Below, piece after piece: positions 23,176 to 35,581 of a stretch of 64,000 nucleotides of DNA (position 1 is its first letter; every line of letters begins with the position of its first letter). Source of the DNA: Diploscapter coronatus (taxonomy: Eukaryota; Nematoda; Chromadorea; Rhabditida; Rhabditidae); contig OZ038422.1 in NCBI GenBank assembly GCA_964036155.1, positions 14,841,201-14,905,200 of the forward strand, read 5' to 3'. A program made the translations under genes and the position numbers. The notes beneath the pieces are model-generated. The model saw only the letters and a program-made list of their open reading frames with translations. It was not told the DNA's origin and made no database searches.

Positions 23176-25376
23176 ATGTTGGTCGATACGATATTCTCGA
23201 TAGTACATTGGTCGTTGAACACAATTGGGTTCGTTCTAAACTCTCTTCTGATTTATTTGGTTCTATACAAAAGTCCTAAATCCATCAAGAACTATTCGCT
23301 ACTGATTCTAAATTTTGCACTCACTGACCTAGCATCAAGTCTCTGCGATTTGTTCATTCAAAACAGGTAATTTATCTGATTTAAAATATATATTTTTAAA
23401 CAAGATTTTCAGAACAGTATCAAACGGTATTTTCATTGCTCTAATATCAAATGGATGTTGTACAAAACTTGGATATCAAGCCTGTGAAATTGGGTAAGTT
23501 TTGAAATTCGATGCAACTCAAAATAATTCAATTTCAAACAAACAAATCCCCAAAATGCCTATTTTGGCTATTATCTTAAAAAAAAAACAGTCGAATTTTA
23601 GGTACACATTATCGCTGCATTTCTACGCTCATTGGCTGTGGTCATTGGTATTATCGTTTCATTACCGATATTACATATTATTTAACTTCCCTCCGAGTCT
23701 GCGAAAAATGACGACCATCTTTCTACTCGCATGTTTTCCGACCTTAATTCAAACCGTAAGTGTCTACTTCATAAACTAGTGCATTTTCAGTTTTCATATA
23801 ATTAATTCTTCGAAATTAATTTAGCTTTTGCAGAACTTTAAGAACGAAGATCATAAAATTAATTTACGAGTTTCATTATTAATTCCAGACATTTTATTTC
23901 AAAGATCCAAGAGCTATATCAGTAATTAATCTTGAATAACTTTTAAACTTTTCCAATTAATAATAAATTCAAAAATTACAGTACCTCTTGTGCTTTTCCT
24001 ACGATCCTCCAGATCAAGTTCGAGCAACCTTGAAAGAAATCTATCCGGATGAAGATTTCTCCCATAAAACGGTTACTGGAGCCAACGATATGATAAAATG
24101 GCCCAATATCTACGTGGTTTTGCACATGGTATGATTGTTTTTATTTAATAGTTTGACCTTCTCAAAATTACTTCCTGAGCAATAACAAGCATAATTTTCA
24201 TGAGACGTTCAATGTTTTTACTTATTAAAAATATAGCTTCCCCCATTTTATTATGTAGAATATATTCGCATAATTCTATTCTATTTTTTCTTCTATGGAT
24301 TAGATGATAATACTAATATCTTCAAAATAATCTAATTACTTTTATGCTCCTTCTCGTTCTTTGTTGACAACGTCCCCACACTTCCTGATTGTCTATTTCC
24401 AGTCATTTCTCACGATGGGACAACGTGCTTTGCATGTCATTATTACTCGATTAATTTTTGTTCATGTTAATTTGTCAAAATGCATAGATGTTTGTTGGCA
24501 GTAGATGTGGAGTATGAACTATCCTGGAATAATATGAATTATGAGCTTCCTGAACCTACATGAAGTGTTATTTTTTTGAATTATAAGCCATCTAAGAATA
24601 GCATTTTAATTCATGTTTAGAATCGAGTTCTGCAAATTAAAAATTCCACTTTAGACACTTCCAATTACTCCTGTCTATATAATTATTTTGATCCTGAGGA
24701 AGCGGATTATCGATTTTCTAGAGAGTCACAATGAAGCGTTGTCGAAACAGAAGAAGTCCATGCATCACCAGTTATTACGGGTAATCATATTAAGTTTATA
24801 AATCTTTACGAGAGATTTCTGAGAGTCACTTGGGATGTTATGACAAATTTCTCATCACAAATATCATTTTCTATCTCTAAATCACTATTTAAGGCCCTTG
24901 CGTACCAGGCCATGATACCATCTTTCTACCTGATAGCTGTCATTGCGTTTTCCCTGGGCATGTTCAAAATCGTCGTCCATCCGTTAGTGGAGTACACGAT
25001 TCATGTATCCTTCTTGTTCGTGCCAGTTCTGTCGCCGATTTCTTCGCTGATTTTTGTCAGACCATATCGAACGGCAATTCAGGTACATTTTCTACACAAT
25101 TTAACTTGCGATAAATTGATTTTTTTATTAAAGAACTCAAACACGCCGAATAGAAAATTTTTCATACAACTCATAAAATCATTTTTATTCCCTCTAATAT
25201 TTTCAGATTCTTTATATTCTAATAATTTCATTTTTCAGAAGCTGCTGAACCAAGTTGGTTTCAAATTCACGCTTCAACATCGACGTAGTACGCAATGGAC
25301 TTCGATATCTGCCGGAGAGCGACAACATTACAAATGCAACGATAGGGAAACTTCGAAGAGCGATTCAACGACTTGA
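23176..25376 (+). CDS. Srd-type 7TM chemoreceptor, complete
   Basis: Seven exons (23176-23366, 23413-23493, 23602-23755, 23982-24128, 24655-24780, 24894-25082, 25239-25376) sum to 1026 nt, 341 aa. The family pattern is clear in TM1-TM2: LLIYLVLYKSPKSIKNYS, then LLILNFALTDLASS. Later come FHYRYYILFN after TM3, the YQAMIPSFYL helix, and EYTIHVSFLFVPVLSPI with VRPYR in and after TM7. Intron 5 ends in AAG rather than CAG or TAG. The start chosen is the first in-frame ATG after a possible trans-splice acceptor at 23152; a short upstream extension is not excluded. Role: sensory chemoreceptor, ligand unknown. Confidence 0.9.
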
Positions 25377-25732
25377 TTGATAGTCAAAATACACAAGCTG
25401 CATATCATAAATCAAAATGTGATATTTTAATGTTTAATATGATAGCGTTATCTTTACGATCTTGAACTTGTGGTTTATTTTTGCCCTGTGGCAAAATCAA
25501 CAACCTACTAATGAGAATAAAAATGTCAAAACTGAATAGTGGGTTCGATAGCAGATGTATTTCGCCCAATAAAGAAAGTTCATTATTGAAGTCATTTGTG
25601 ATTAGTTTCAGAAGCAATTCCTCATATTTTATGCACAAATATGATCATTAGCACTGCATATAAAGTTTGCTTCGTTTGCAAAATCTAAAACTTAGCAGAT
25701 TAGATTTTCATCTTATTAAATACACCATATTA
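25377..25732. other. intergenic
   Basis: A 356-base spacer between two plus-strand receptor genes. No gene or repeat recognised. Confidence 0.4.
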
Positions 25733-27253
25733 ATGTGCAAAGAGGATACCATATTTTACATCATAAACTATTCGAACATTTACTTATTTAAGAAGATAGT
25801 TTCTGTATTTTCAATTTTATCGTCGATATTTTCAATTTATATGTTGCTATTTCGTCTGCCTAAGCAGAGTCAAGAATTTAGAAAATATTTATTGGCAATT
25901 CAGGTTAATTTGAGAACTTTTTCTTTCGTTTCAAACTTTTGATAAATTGATGAAGAAGCAAATCTTTTTGCCATTTCTTCAATGCAATATTTTGTGTCTA
26001 ATATCCTACATCACATTAAAATTTTGTTCAAAACAATGATTTTAGACTACGGGTTTATGTTGTGATATTGTTTTCAATGTTTTGATCGATGCGCGGGTAT
26101 TTCCGCCTAGTGGTGCTGTTATGATAACTTCATTTGTTCCAAATTTGTCCCCGAATTTGGCAATTGTAAGGAATTATTGATTGACAACTTTGGAATTTTA
26201 TTATCTTAGACATTATTGATGTTAACGCATATGCTTTCATGCTGGACAATTGGACTTGGTTTAGAGTACAAGCACAGAAAAATCTGCTCGAAACATTGTG
26301 TAGGTCATCATAGATTTAAAAAAAAAAACTTTTGTTTAGAAATTTTGGATATTTCAAAAACACTCCAAGGCATTGCATACCTTGATAGTTGCCGAATCAA
26401 TATTTCTATCGATACTTGCTTATTTCATTTCAAAGCCGAAAGAAGACGTTATGAGATATGTTGATCAGGTTGATAATTGGTTGAGATGAATAATAATATT
26501 TACATTTGTCGATATTTCAGAATGCTGACATACTCAACTGTTACGGTCCAGAAATTTACGATAACATCATTTTATTGGAATTTGGTATTTGGCAATTTAA
26601 CTTATTCATCGCTCTACTTTACATTTACGTTATGTTTGGAGTGATAGCAATTATAATTCTTATGTATCACACTCACGGTTCGCTTCGAAAGCAGTCAACT
26701 CTGGGACAATTCTCAACTAGAACTATGGAATTGCATAAGAAAGCCGTACGTTCGCTTATGCGGCAGGTGAAACCATTGTAAACGTGCTATTTTTCATTCG
26801 AAATGAATTAGTTAATAAAAAACTAAGAAAATTTTTCTTTCTATCCCATGTATACCATTATAAGAATAATGCTGACTAGCACAACTCATATCTAAAATTA
26901 TCGAAAGTAATCTAATTTTCAGATTTTCGTGTTCACGGTAACCGTAATCGTTCCTTTACCTCCAATGGGTCTGTATTATGTGCCACAAAACTTCTTCAAC
27001 TTCTCAAAATATACCGGTAAAAAATCGACCAATTCATCGAAACCTTGAAAAATTAATTTCAGTTTTTATATATTTCTGCCTGATCATGGTCACCTTTCAT
27101 AACCCACTCATGACTTTGGTGATGCTTTACTCAATGAAACCACAAATTGTCGAACTCTTCAAACGTTGTCTAAAAATTGCAAATACAGTAAAAACTAGCG
27201 AAAGCGTCAGTGTTATGGGTGCATTATATGCTCGGGAAAATAGACGACGATAA
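25733..27253 (+). CDS. Srh/Sri-type 7TM chemoreceptor, complete
   Basis: Seven exons (25733-25903, 26046-26165, 26210-26299, 26340-26468, 26521-26766, 26923-27016, 27063-27253) sum to 1041 nt, 346 aa. Shared Srh/Sri traits are the TM1 tail FRKYLLAIQ, a Pro-containing loop RVFPPSG, GLGLEYKHRK after TM3, a long TM5 exon ending in an S-T-R-T-M-E-L-H-K-K coupling loop, and TFHNPLMTLVMLY in TM7. The FRxYLLxIQ form is closer to Sri than to the two Srh genes at the left end of the window. The gene faces its paralogue at 28846-30400 tail to tail, with the same exon lengths through exon 6. Confidence 0.88.
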
Positions 27254-27325
27254 TAAAGAAGTTTCAAATAGATTTATTTCAATATTTACAAACTGAGCAA
27301 GAATCAATATTGAGCATCATCATAT

Positions 27326-27635
27326 TCATTCATCACTTTGGAAACATCTGAAAAAGACAATTTTCGAATAGTATGCATGGAAATCATTATTTTGGTAGTA
27401 AAAAAATTCTCAAAATCGAAATAAAAACGTAATTTTTAGAGCATCATTGAATAATAAAAGAATATTCAAACTAGCTAACATGCGTAATTTTCTTCTAATT
27501 TTTAAAAATTTTAACACAGCTGAAAATCGCTTACCTATAAACAATAAATGATAGCGATAACAGGACGGATGTGGCGAGAATACCGATGCAGATTTGAGAG
27601 AGTACGTCGAACGTGAATTCGGCCTGAGCGTCCAT
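27326..27635 (-). CDS. putative small single-pass membrane protein
   Basis: Two exons (27635-27535, 27347-27326) with good splice sites give 40 aa. Residues 1-12 are acidic, followed by a helix of about 20 hydrophobic residues (QICIGILATSVLLSLSFIVY) and a short tail. It lies between two convergent receptor genes. I recognise no family. The alternative frame of exon 2 is also open but out of phase with exon 1. The third base of many codons is C or G, unlike the surrounding spacer, which favours coding. Confidence 0.4.
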
Positions 27636-28845
27636 GCAGTGGCATTAATTATCTACAAATTAATTTCGGATTATTTATATGTTCGAAATTGTATGATTTG
27701 CTAATTGGAAAGTGAAGGATAACATACTGAAAGAATTTAGTGGTAGAGATTATCAAGAGTGTCAGAATAAAATGGCTATAATTAAGAGAAAAAAGTTATT
27801 CCGTTCTTTTCATAATTTGTTAGGAATCTCTAAGAATTCACCAAATTTTAGCCTAGAAAAGAGCTAAAAATAGGTAATTAAAGATTTCGCAGGTAAAGCT
27901 GTGAACAGAGATGAATTATACTAGTGGCGATCTACGAATTTGTAAGATTGTCCACAATGTGTTGAGTACAAAGTGAATTGTTTGAAGAATGCAAGAAATG
28001 AGAAGATGCAGAAAGTAATTGCCAGCTATTCACTTCGACAGGTCCTTGATCTCTAGCTTGATCGCACAAGTGGATTAGCGCAAGCAACAATCTTACTTTT
28101 GCAAGATGATCCATCCGAATACAAAGTTGAGCGTGCATTTTTAAATTGAAAATCAATTTTAAGATTAATTCCAAACATTCTATAAAATAAAAAATGTTTA
28201 AACATCTAACCTTTCAAATAGCTACGTTTTAGTGAGGAAACAAATTTTTAGGTATGTAGAAATTTTTTTAGAATCAACACTGATCAATACCTAATATTTA
28301 TTCAATGAAAAGGTTTAGCTATATTAATTTCGAAAAATAGAAGTTGGTCGAGGGAGGATCAAGATTTGGATAGAGAAAATACGGGGAAATAGGGGAAGAA
28401 AGGGAGAAAATCTGACATGTTTGTGGCGCGATTTTGAGCGGAAGCTATTGCGCAGTCGGAATGACATGTACGCAAACAAATGACCAGATAGAGAAGAGGA
28501 TCAGGAAATTAGATACGGAGGGATTTTGATGATATTTCTCATTTTGCACAAAATATTGCAAATTTTTTCTACCTCCTTTTTGTGTGGATAATAGCTTAGG
28601 AGTTGTTTAAAATCGAGTTGCTTCATACTGCTTTCATATCCTCGAAAAATGTTTAAACTGTTTCTAAAAATCGATACGAAATAATAATGGAATACTGTGA
28701 TTCATGATCACCAGGTATAAAATAAATTTATTTTGGAAACTAATAAGTGATACCATTTAATGACGCAACAATAACATCTGTTCTATCATAATGAAATAGT
28801 TTTCAAATAAAATTAGAAATTTATGACGACTTCAGAAAAAACGAA
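27636..28845. other. intergenic between convergent receptor genes
   Basis: About 1.2 kb, AT-rich. An 80-codon minus-strand frame at 27932-28174 has no splice context and no family resemblance. I see no RNA gene or repeat. Confidence 0.4.
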
Positions 28846-30400
28846 CTATCGCGCCGGAATAATCACAATGACAGTGGTACCTTCAGCGTTCGCGGTTTTC
28901 TTGATTTTCTTCAACCATCTCCTCAAGAGTCCAAAGATTTGTCGTCTCATCGAATAAAGCATCAAAAATGTCGTGAATGGATTGTGTAACGCCACCATCG
29001 TCTCGCAGAAATATATCATTACTAAAACTTGTTAAATTAAAAAAAAATAATAATTAGAAATTTCAGACGGTTGTATTTCGAAAAATTTAAAATTTCCGGC
29101 GGAACATAATACAATGCCATCGGCAAAGCGGGTAGAACAACGGTTATTCCAAAAACGAAGCTCTAAACTCCACATTCATAATTATAACCAGGAGGATTAA
29201 GATTCATTAACAGACTTGCTAGATCATTTTCAAAATGTTAGCACGTATAAAGAAGAGGATGGTACTAAATATAATTTGAAAAAATATTTGTCTTCAATAT
29301 TTTTCAAAGCATAGGATATATAATTGGCTCATTATGGTGGGAACAAATCAAATGCAGACAAAACTATTACCTGTCTCAAAAGGGAAAACATTGATTGTTT
29401 GTGTAGTTGCATGGTTTTAGTCGAAAATCGCCCGCTAGAATATTGTCGTCGTAGAGAATTGAATGTATGAAAGGTTAGAATTGTGAAAACGATTGCGCCA
29501 AACAAGCCATAAGAATACAGAATGACGAAGAAGACCGTGAACTGCCAACGGCCGAATTCGAGTAAGATAATGTGCTTGTAGACATCCGGACCGAAACACG
29601 ATAGTTTCCCCTGGTTCTAAAAGACGCCTTATTTTAAAATAAATAAGTTTTGTAAAAATTTTTACCTACTAAAATTTTACCTCATTTTCTAAGATGAATG
29701 TCAGAATAGATTTTTTAAAATAATATTATGAGTTAACAGCGATAAACAATGTTTACCTCCTGAACATATTGAATGACGTCTTCTTCAGGCTTCGAAATGA
29801 AATAAGCGAATATTGACAAACCAATCGTTTCGGTAAATAATATGGCAACAAACTTGTTGGCATACATTTGACAGCACCAAAATATCTAAATCATCATCCT
29901 AAATATAAATGCAATTTTGAAAAATGTAACATACGCAATCTGTCGTACAGATTTTCTTGTGCTTGTATTCTAAAGCGTGGGCGATAGTAAAGCATGACAA
30001 TGCATGTGTAAGGAATAGCAGGCTCTGAAAACTAATTAATAGCACAATATTTTTCATAAAAAATTCTTACAATTGCCAAATTCGGTGATAATCCAGGTAT
30101 AAACGAAGTGATCATAACAGCACCTTTAGGCGGAAATATCCTTATGTCGAATAAAATATTGAAAACGATATCACAGCACAAACCCGAGATCTAAAGATTA
30201 ATGCTAAAGATGCAAAATATTTTTTTCACCTGAATATTCAATAAATACTTTCGAAACTCCCGCATTGCATTAGGAAAATTAAATAACAATACGTAAATCG
30301 AAAATATCGCTAGTGAAATGGATATTGATGACCCCAACTTTTTGCAAATGAATATAGTCTCATATTGAACGATATAAAATATAGGCTCCTCATCACACAT
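28846..30400 (-). CDS. Srh/Sri-type 7TM chemoreceptor, complete
   Basis: Seven exons (30400-30230, 30190-30071, 30024-29935, 29885-29757, 29616-29371, 29162-29069, 29021-28846) sum to 1026 nt, 341 aa. The first six exons have exactly the lengths found in the paralogue at 25733 (171, 120, 90, 129, 246 and 94 nt), so the two are an inverted duplicate pair. Motifs are FRKYLLNIQ, RIFPPKGAVMITSF, HALEYKHKKIC, YFISKPEEDV and ALHNPFTTFLMLY. Intron 6 uses an uncommon gtctga donor. Ligand unknown. Confidence 0.88.
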
Positions 30401-31875
30401 TTATCTGATAAATGAAAATAAGTTGTGATAAATTAAGATATTATAGGAAATATGAAACACTTTTTCTTTGAATTCTAAGTAAATGGAGACAATGTCAAGC
30501 CAGTTAATGAGCACAAACTAATAATGAATTCTGTTGAACTTTCTTTGTTTTACGAAATAATGCACCTGTTCTGGTTTGCATGATTGAAGAGATTTTTAAG
30601 ATTTGATCGTGGTTGATTTCTTTCAAGTTTGAATTTTGATTCATTTGATTGATTGTTAAATTTTATCCATTTTTATCGACTTTTCACTACTGTCTTGCTC
30701 ATGAGAGATAAACAAAATCGACAAAAATCGCAATATACAATTTTCAGTCCAAATTCGCATGCAAAACGATAGCCTTATCGAAATAACTGATATGATCCAA
30801 GATACTTCCACTGATTATTGAATTATCGCTATATATTTGAATCATCATCATCTGAAAACTACACTTATTCTCAAAAAGGTAAGTTTGCACAATTTTCACC
30901 TGCACAAACAACGTAGGTTTCATTGACTTTCATATTACTGTCGTAAAACCTTCAAATGCTATGTTCGTAATTTATTTGTCTACAGATTTCCTAAAAATAA
31001 CTTCAATTACTTCAGCTTTATGACGATAATAGCCTAATTCAGTGGGTGGTACTAAGCCCTTAGAGTGGATAACCCGAAAATGAACATCAAACTGAAATTT
31101 TCAAATGTACTTAATTTTAAAGAAGAAATAAAAAGTTGATCATCTAAAGCCTCCGCAAATTGTTTGTCCCAGTTCTAGGCTCACAAAAAGTAATCAATTT
31201 ATATCGAACTATTTTCTCGAAGGTTGAAAATAGAAGAGCAGATCTAAAATAATATCTGATTCTGTAGGACACATTTGTAAAATGAATAGTGAACCCTCCT
31301 TATTGTTCTGACTCTTATATTAATTTACTGAATGACAAAAGATAGCCACTTTCTAGTCTAAAAGTGAAAAATTATCATTAAAAAACTTTTGAAAATCGCG
31401 CTAGAATCTCGTTTGCTGATGATAAGAGCAGAAATTTACGCATTTCGAAATAAAATTGATCACAATACGGTTTCAATCTTTCGTTTTTATGAAAACAATT
31501 ATGGAGAATATTTTTGTACCTTTATGCAAATTAGCATTATGACTCATGAAAACCTGAATTTTGTTTAAATAGTTCGTGATTTAGGTCTGTTGATAACCTC
31601 TTCCTTCCGATCTAAGTGAAATGGAGGATAACAAATGGTCTGTTGCAATGCTCCAACAAATGGCGCAAGTCAGAGGGTGCCCATTTTTCATTTGGTAAAT
31701 ACATCAATTGAAAGCACCAAAATAACAAATTCAAGCACTTATATGACTTGCTAACGTTTATATTTTTCTTCAACATTTTATCTAAACAATATTTCGTCTA
31801 CTTCACGATTTTATGCAAAATTCCGACAATTTCCTAAGATAATGAAATTTTGTTTTAATTATCTAAGATTTTAGA
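30401..31875. other. intergenic
   Basis: About 1.5 kb of AT-rich spacer holding divergent promoters of the receptor gene on the left and the secreted-protein gene on the right. I found no exon, repeat or RNA gene. Confidence 0.4.
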
Positions 31876-33080
31876 ATGCTCCGCATTATTGCACTTGCAA
31901 CTATAATCGGCTTGGCTCATGGATTTGTATATAGCAGTAAATTATTATTTGCCCAATTTTGCAATATTAATTCCTTTTATAATTTTAGTCAAAGGCACTG
32001 ATGTGAGAGTTAACATATACCCATCCCTTTTCGACGGACTTTCTTCGGATCTGAAACCACTCGTCGATCAGGTCAATAATTTAAAACCATTTTTCTAGTC
32101 TTATTTTCTTCAGTATATAAACTTTTAGGCTGCCCAAATTATCCTTGAAGATCCTGATACGAGTAGATTACTTTTTCGCCTAATTTCTGAAATTCTCAAA
32201 CAATTTCGATTTCAGGAACCTCGACTGTCGGGAAAGACATTGAAGAAATTCGCGCAAAGATCGACAAATTGGTTGAAGCTAAAGCCAAAGGAACGAAATT
32301 GGTATTGAAGTTTAATGGACATTATGAGCTCCAATCACTCTTTCCACCAAATTTGTGTACAAATTAAAGAACAATTTTGATTAACTGTATTGGGTTTATT
32401 GGTGATTGGATGAGGACAACAAAATACTATATTTTCAATGAATGATAATAATATTCCGTAAAAATTCGACTTTAGCCAGCCAACACCAATGACGTCATCG
32501 CGAAATTGCTCAACTTAAAGCAAGGCTATAACGAAGTTGTCTACCCGAAACTCGACGAGAAGGTATTTTTCAAATAAACTTAAACAGTAGAATAAAAATT
32601 TAGGGAAAGGCACTCTTCCAAGACTTGGAGAATCTCATTTTCAAAAAGCCCTACACGTTTGCTAACATGAGCTTTGACGCTCAAATGGGTTCGGTGAGTT
32701 AATGGTTGCAACTTGCAAGTTTAGCAACGATTGATTCTCGAAATTTTAGATGAAAGCCATATGGAAGAAGTACTCCGACGACGATCTTCTAAATGCTGGA
32801 TACGGCTTGAAGACAATTCAGGTTAATATAACAGTATACTTTTTCCTAATTATAACTCTATATCATGATCTAATGACACCATGCAATCTTCGTTCGAATT
32901 TAGTCTAAATCAAAGAATTTTTGAGGTAAAGTCAGGTGTAATAAATTATGTGGGTGTTGATCAAGATTTACAAAATCTTCATAATCATAAAAAAATTTCT
33001 CTCTTCTAGAAAATTGATTCCAGGAGCGATTCCATAATTCCAAACTCGCCGATGCCATCAGACAGATGAAATCTAACTGA
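31876..33080 (+). CDS. secreted helical protein of unknown family
   Basis: Eight exons (31876-31936, 31989-32071, 32129-32162, 32216-32301, 32476-32562, 32604-32693, 32750-32821, 33024-33080) sum to 570 nt, 189 aa. Residues 1-18 form a classical signal peptide (MLRIIALATIIGLAHG). The mature part is rich in Lys, Asp and Leu, has no Cys, and reads as amphipathic helices such as DIEEIRAKIDKLVEAKAKG. Size and helical character recall nematode fatty-acid/retinol-binding or DUF148-type secreted proteins, but I see no diagnostic motif and do not assign a family. AATAAA lies about 155 bases after the stop. Confidence 0.75.
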
Positions 33081-33385
33081 AGAAGCTACTAGAATCACCT
33101 TCATATCAGGAACAATGATTTGAGGAGATTATCCCCTCATTTAGCTAACTTCAGCTACTTTTAAAAATAATATTATCATGCTTTGTGACATTTATTTTGA
33201 GTTTTGCGGATAAATTGCTTATTCGATAATCAAAGAATAAAACGTAATATTAATTGAGGTGGACCAGTCAAGATATTTTGTTTCAATGAAAGTAAACTTT
33301 ATTTGAAATTGAATAGATCACATAATATTCCAAGAAATAACGATAGCTCTTCTACTGATGTCGCCAAAACGTCTCGCCGGAATCT

Positions 33386-34108
33386 TCATTTCTTCCCCAT
33401 GGCTAATCCCATAAGAGCACCTAGGATTTAACATTTTAATTTATTATATTTACTCAATCAAAATATTATTAATTAGAATAATAGCTTTCGTTTCGCTTCA
33501 AAAATCACTAGAAAATATCTTTTTGCAGAGTTTCAGTGTCGAATTCTGTAAAAATGTAGATCATATCTTACCACCAATCATCCCTCCAATAGGATTATAA
33601 CCCATACCTGAAAGTTTATTCTTGATATAAAAATAAATTAACAAAAATTTCATCGTACCACCGTATCCCATACCTGAAAATATTTCGTTGATATAAAAAT
33701 AAATTAATAAAAATTTCACCGTACCACCGTATCCCATACCTGAAAATATTTCATTGATATAAAAATAAATTAGTAAAAATTTCACCGTACCACCGTATCC
33801 CATACCTGAAAATATTTCATTGATATAAAAATAAATCAACAAAAATTTCACCATACCGTAGCCATATGGGCTGCTGAAATTCGATTTTAAATACATTATC
33901 GTTGAAAGTTTTAAATATTGAAGTTTTAGCAAACCATGAAAGGGTCAAAATTAATTATTTTTATTATATCAGATCTACTTTCGAATTATATAAACTCTAG
34001 TTTTAATGATATCCAGTCTAGAATAACTCACTAATATCCATATTGAGCATCAATGGCTACAGAGAGCATAGCGATGATGCAAATAACTGCCAAGATTTGG
34101 ATTTTCAT
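33386..34108 (-). CDS. secreted Gly/Tyr/Met-rich peptide with microexons
   Basis: Seven exons (34108-34032, 33873-33857, 33805-33791, 33739-33725, 33673-33659, 33607-33572, 33420-33386) sum to 210 nt, 69 aa. A signal peptide of about 21 residues (MKIQILAVICIIAMLS...) is followed by YGY/GMGYG repeats and a C-terminal NPIGGMIGG-ALMGLAMGKK segment. Three successive exons are only 15 nt, each adding one GMGYG. The composition and tail resemble small Gly/Tyr-rich peptides induced by fungal infection in Caenorhabditis (NLP/CNC/FIPR groups); this is resemblance, not proof. The introns between microexons are 51 nt and contain no stop, so the whole repeat region is also open when unspliced. Convergent with the secreted-protein gene on the left. 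Confidence 0.75.
33608..33856 (-). repeat. exon-intron tandem array, 66-bp unit
   Basis: Three full units of a 15-nt exon plus a 51-nt intron, and one further intron, are repeated head to tail with only a few differences. The unit carries GTATGGGATACGGTG (exon) and an intron beginning gtacgg and ending atattttcag. Exon starts are at 33805, 33739 and 33673, exactly 66 bases apart. The last intron has diverged near its 3' end (aaactttcag). Confidence 0.85.
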
Positions 34109-35581
34109 TTTCGGGAAAGAAATATTTTAGATTTGATGATTTAGATGAGAAATAACTCTAGGTGCGAATCAAATGACTGATATACTGATTTGATAAATAG
34201 GTATATGTATGGTCCACTCCCTGTATCGTCTCTCAACAGCAGAATAATCTTTTCGTCTCTATTTTCTTCACACTATTTCCACCTGGAATGGGAAAATAGT
34301 ATGAGAAGAAGGAGAGCGGAAAAGATTTCTTTGCCGCTTAGAAATGGGAAGAGTAAGATCGGGGACAGTAAAAACGGTGAATTCGTCGAAAACTCAAAGC
34401 ATTTTTTGTTCTGTTCCCCCGAGAAGATCGTTAAGTCACAATATCATTGGTCATTGACGCAATCTGATGACCGATAGGGTTATTAATGATCTTCTGATTG
34501 ATATTGTTTGGAAAACTAGAAAAATTCATGTCAACAATAAGGCGAAATAGAATTGGAAAAGAAAATCATTAAGAATTGTCGATATCAAGTGATTATTATT
34601 TCGTAGTTCTTATTTTTTTTAATTTTCAAATAGAGCGTCAGAGTTATTAAGAATTTTTTACTTGATATGTTTTGGTTTATTGTATCTAAGAAAAGTCACG
34701 TTTTGTGTACTCAAAAATCAGACAATAATAAATAATATGATGTGATTCATCAGAAAATATCAGCTAGTCAAGCGTTGATTTGAAAAAAAGAAACTCTGAA
34801 CTACTTGCCTTTTATTACTTTGATTAGACAATTGCCTGGAGTCGAATGTAACTAATCAAAATGACACTGATATTGGAAAATATCGAATTTTTCTGCAATT
34901 TTTATGTCCGGTCACAATTTTTATATTTGTCCTAGACAAAGGAACTACAAGACTCGTTTCTTATCTGACCTGAAAAATGGGTTTCAGCAAATTAGAAATT
35001 ACATCACGATCTTTTTATTGAAAGAAAAATGCCGTAATAATAGTCATTATTTCAAAATATCGATTTTTAGTTGATATAACGACCAAAGTGTAATATGAAA
35101 GAGAAAAATTGTAACATTTCAATTGAAAGAATACACAATTTCAGCCGGATTGGTATACAACAAGCGGGTGAACTAGCATTATATCAAAATGTATGGGGTG
35201 ATGCAAAACTTGCTCGTCACTGTAGGTTTCGGGGTGCAGGGTGGCTTTTGAAATTTGATCCCCCGATACTCGGAACCGAACGTGAAAATTTCGGAAAAAG
35301 CCCGGAACTATGACTTTCAAGTGGAATATAGTTAGTTAACGTTAAAAAAATCTCGAAAAAACGAAACTTGTCATTGGTCACCTTTTGATTGAACCTCTCG
35401 AAAAGTCTTAAACAAATTAAGCCTTATTTTTGCAATAATCATAATGATTTATAAAATGTTCTATGAATAACGATCAATATTTAACGTCAAAGTCATCTTA
35501 TTCCTGTTCTTTTCGAATTTAGTTAACAATTCATCATTTATCATCAATACTGTTATAAATTTTCCATTGTTTATTGATTTA
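34109..35581. other. intergenic
   Basis: About 1.5 kb. Open frames near 34190-34477 and 35095-35313 on the plus strand lack splice context, codon bias and family resemblance. It should hold the promoter of the Gly/Tyr-rich peptide gene. Nothing else seen. Confidence 0.4.

Noticed and set aside
33608..33856. Regular short repeats that superficially resemble a CRISPR array
   Set aside because: The 15-nt repeats are exons and the near-identical spacers are introns; the genome is eukaryotic.
33561..33932. A 123-codon repetitive ORF (KFLLIYFYINEIF...GMGYGG repeats) on the minus strand
   Set aside because: It is the unspliced reading of a microexon array. The hydrophobic stretches are 51-nt introns with proper donors and acceptors, and splicing gives a phase-perfect 69-aa peptide with a signal sequence.
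34190..34477. 95-codon ORF on the plus strand
   Set aside because: No signal of coding bias, no start context or flanking exons, no family resemblance.
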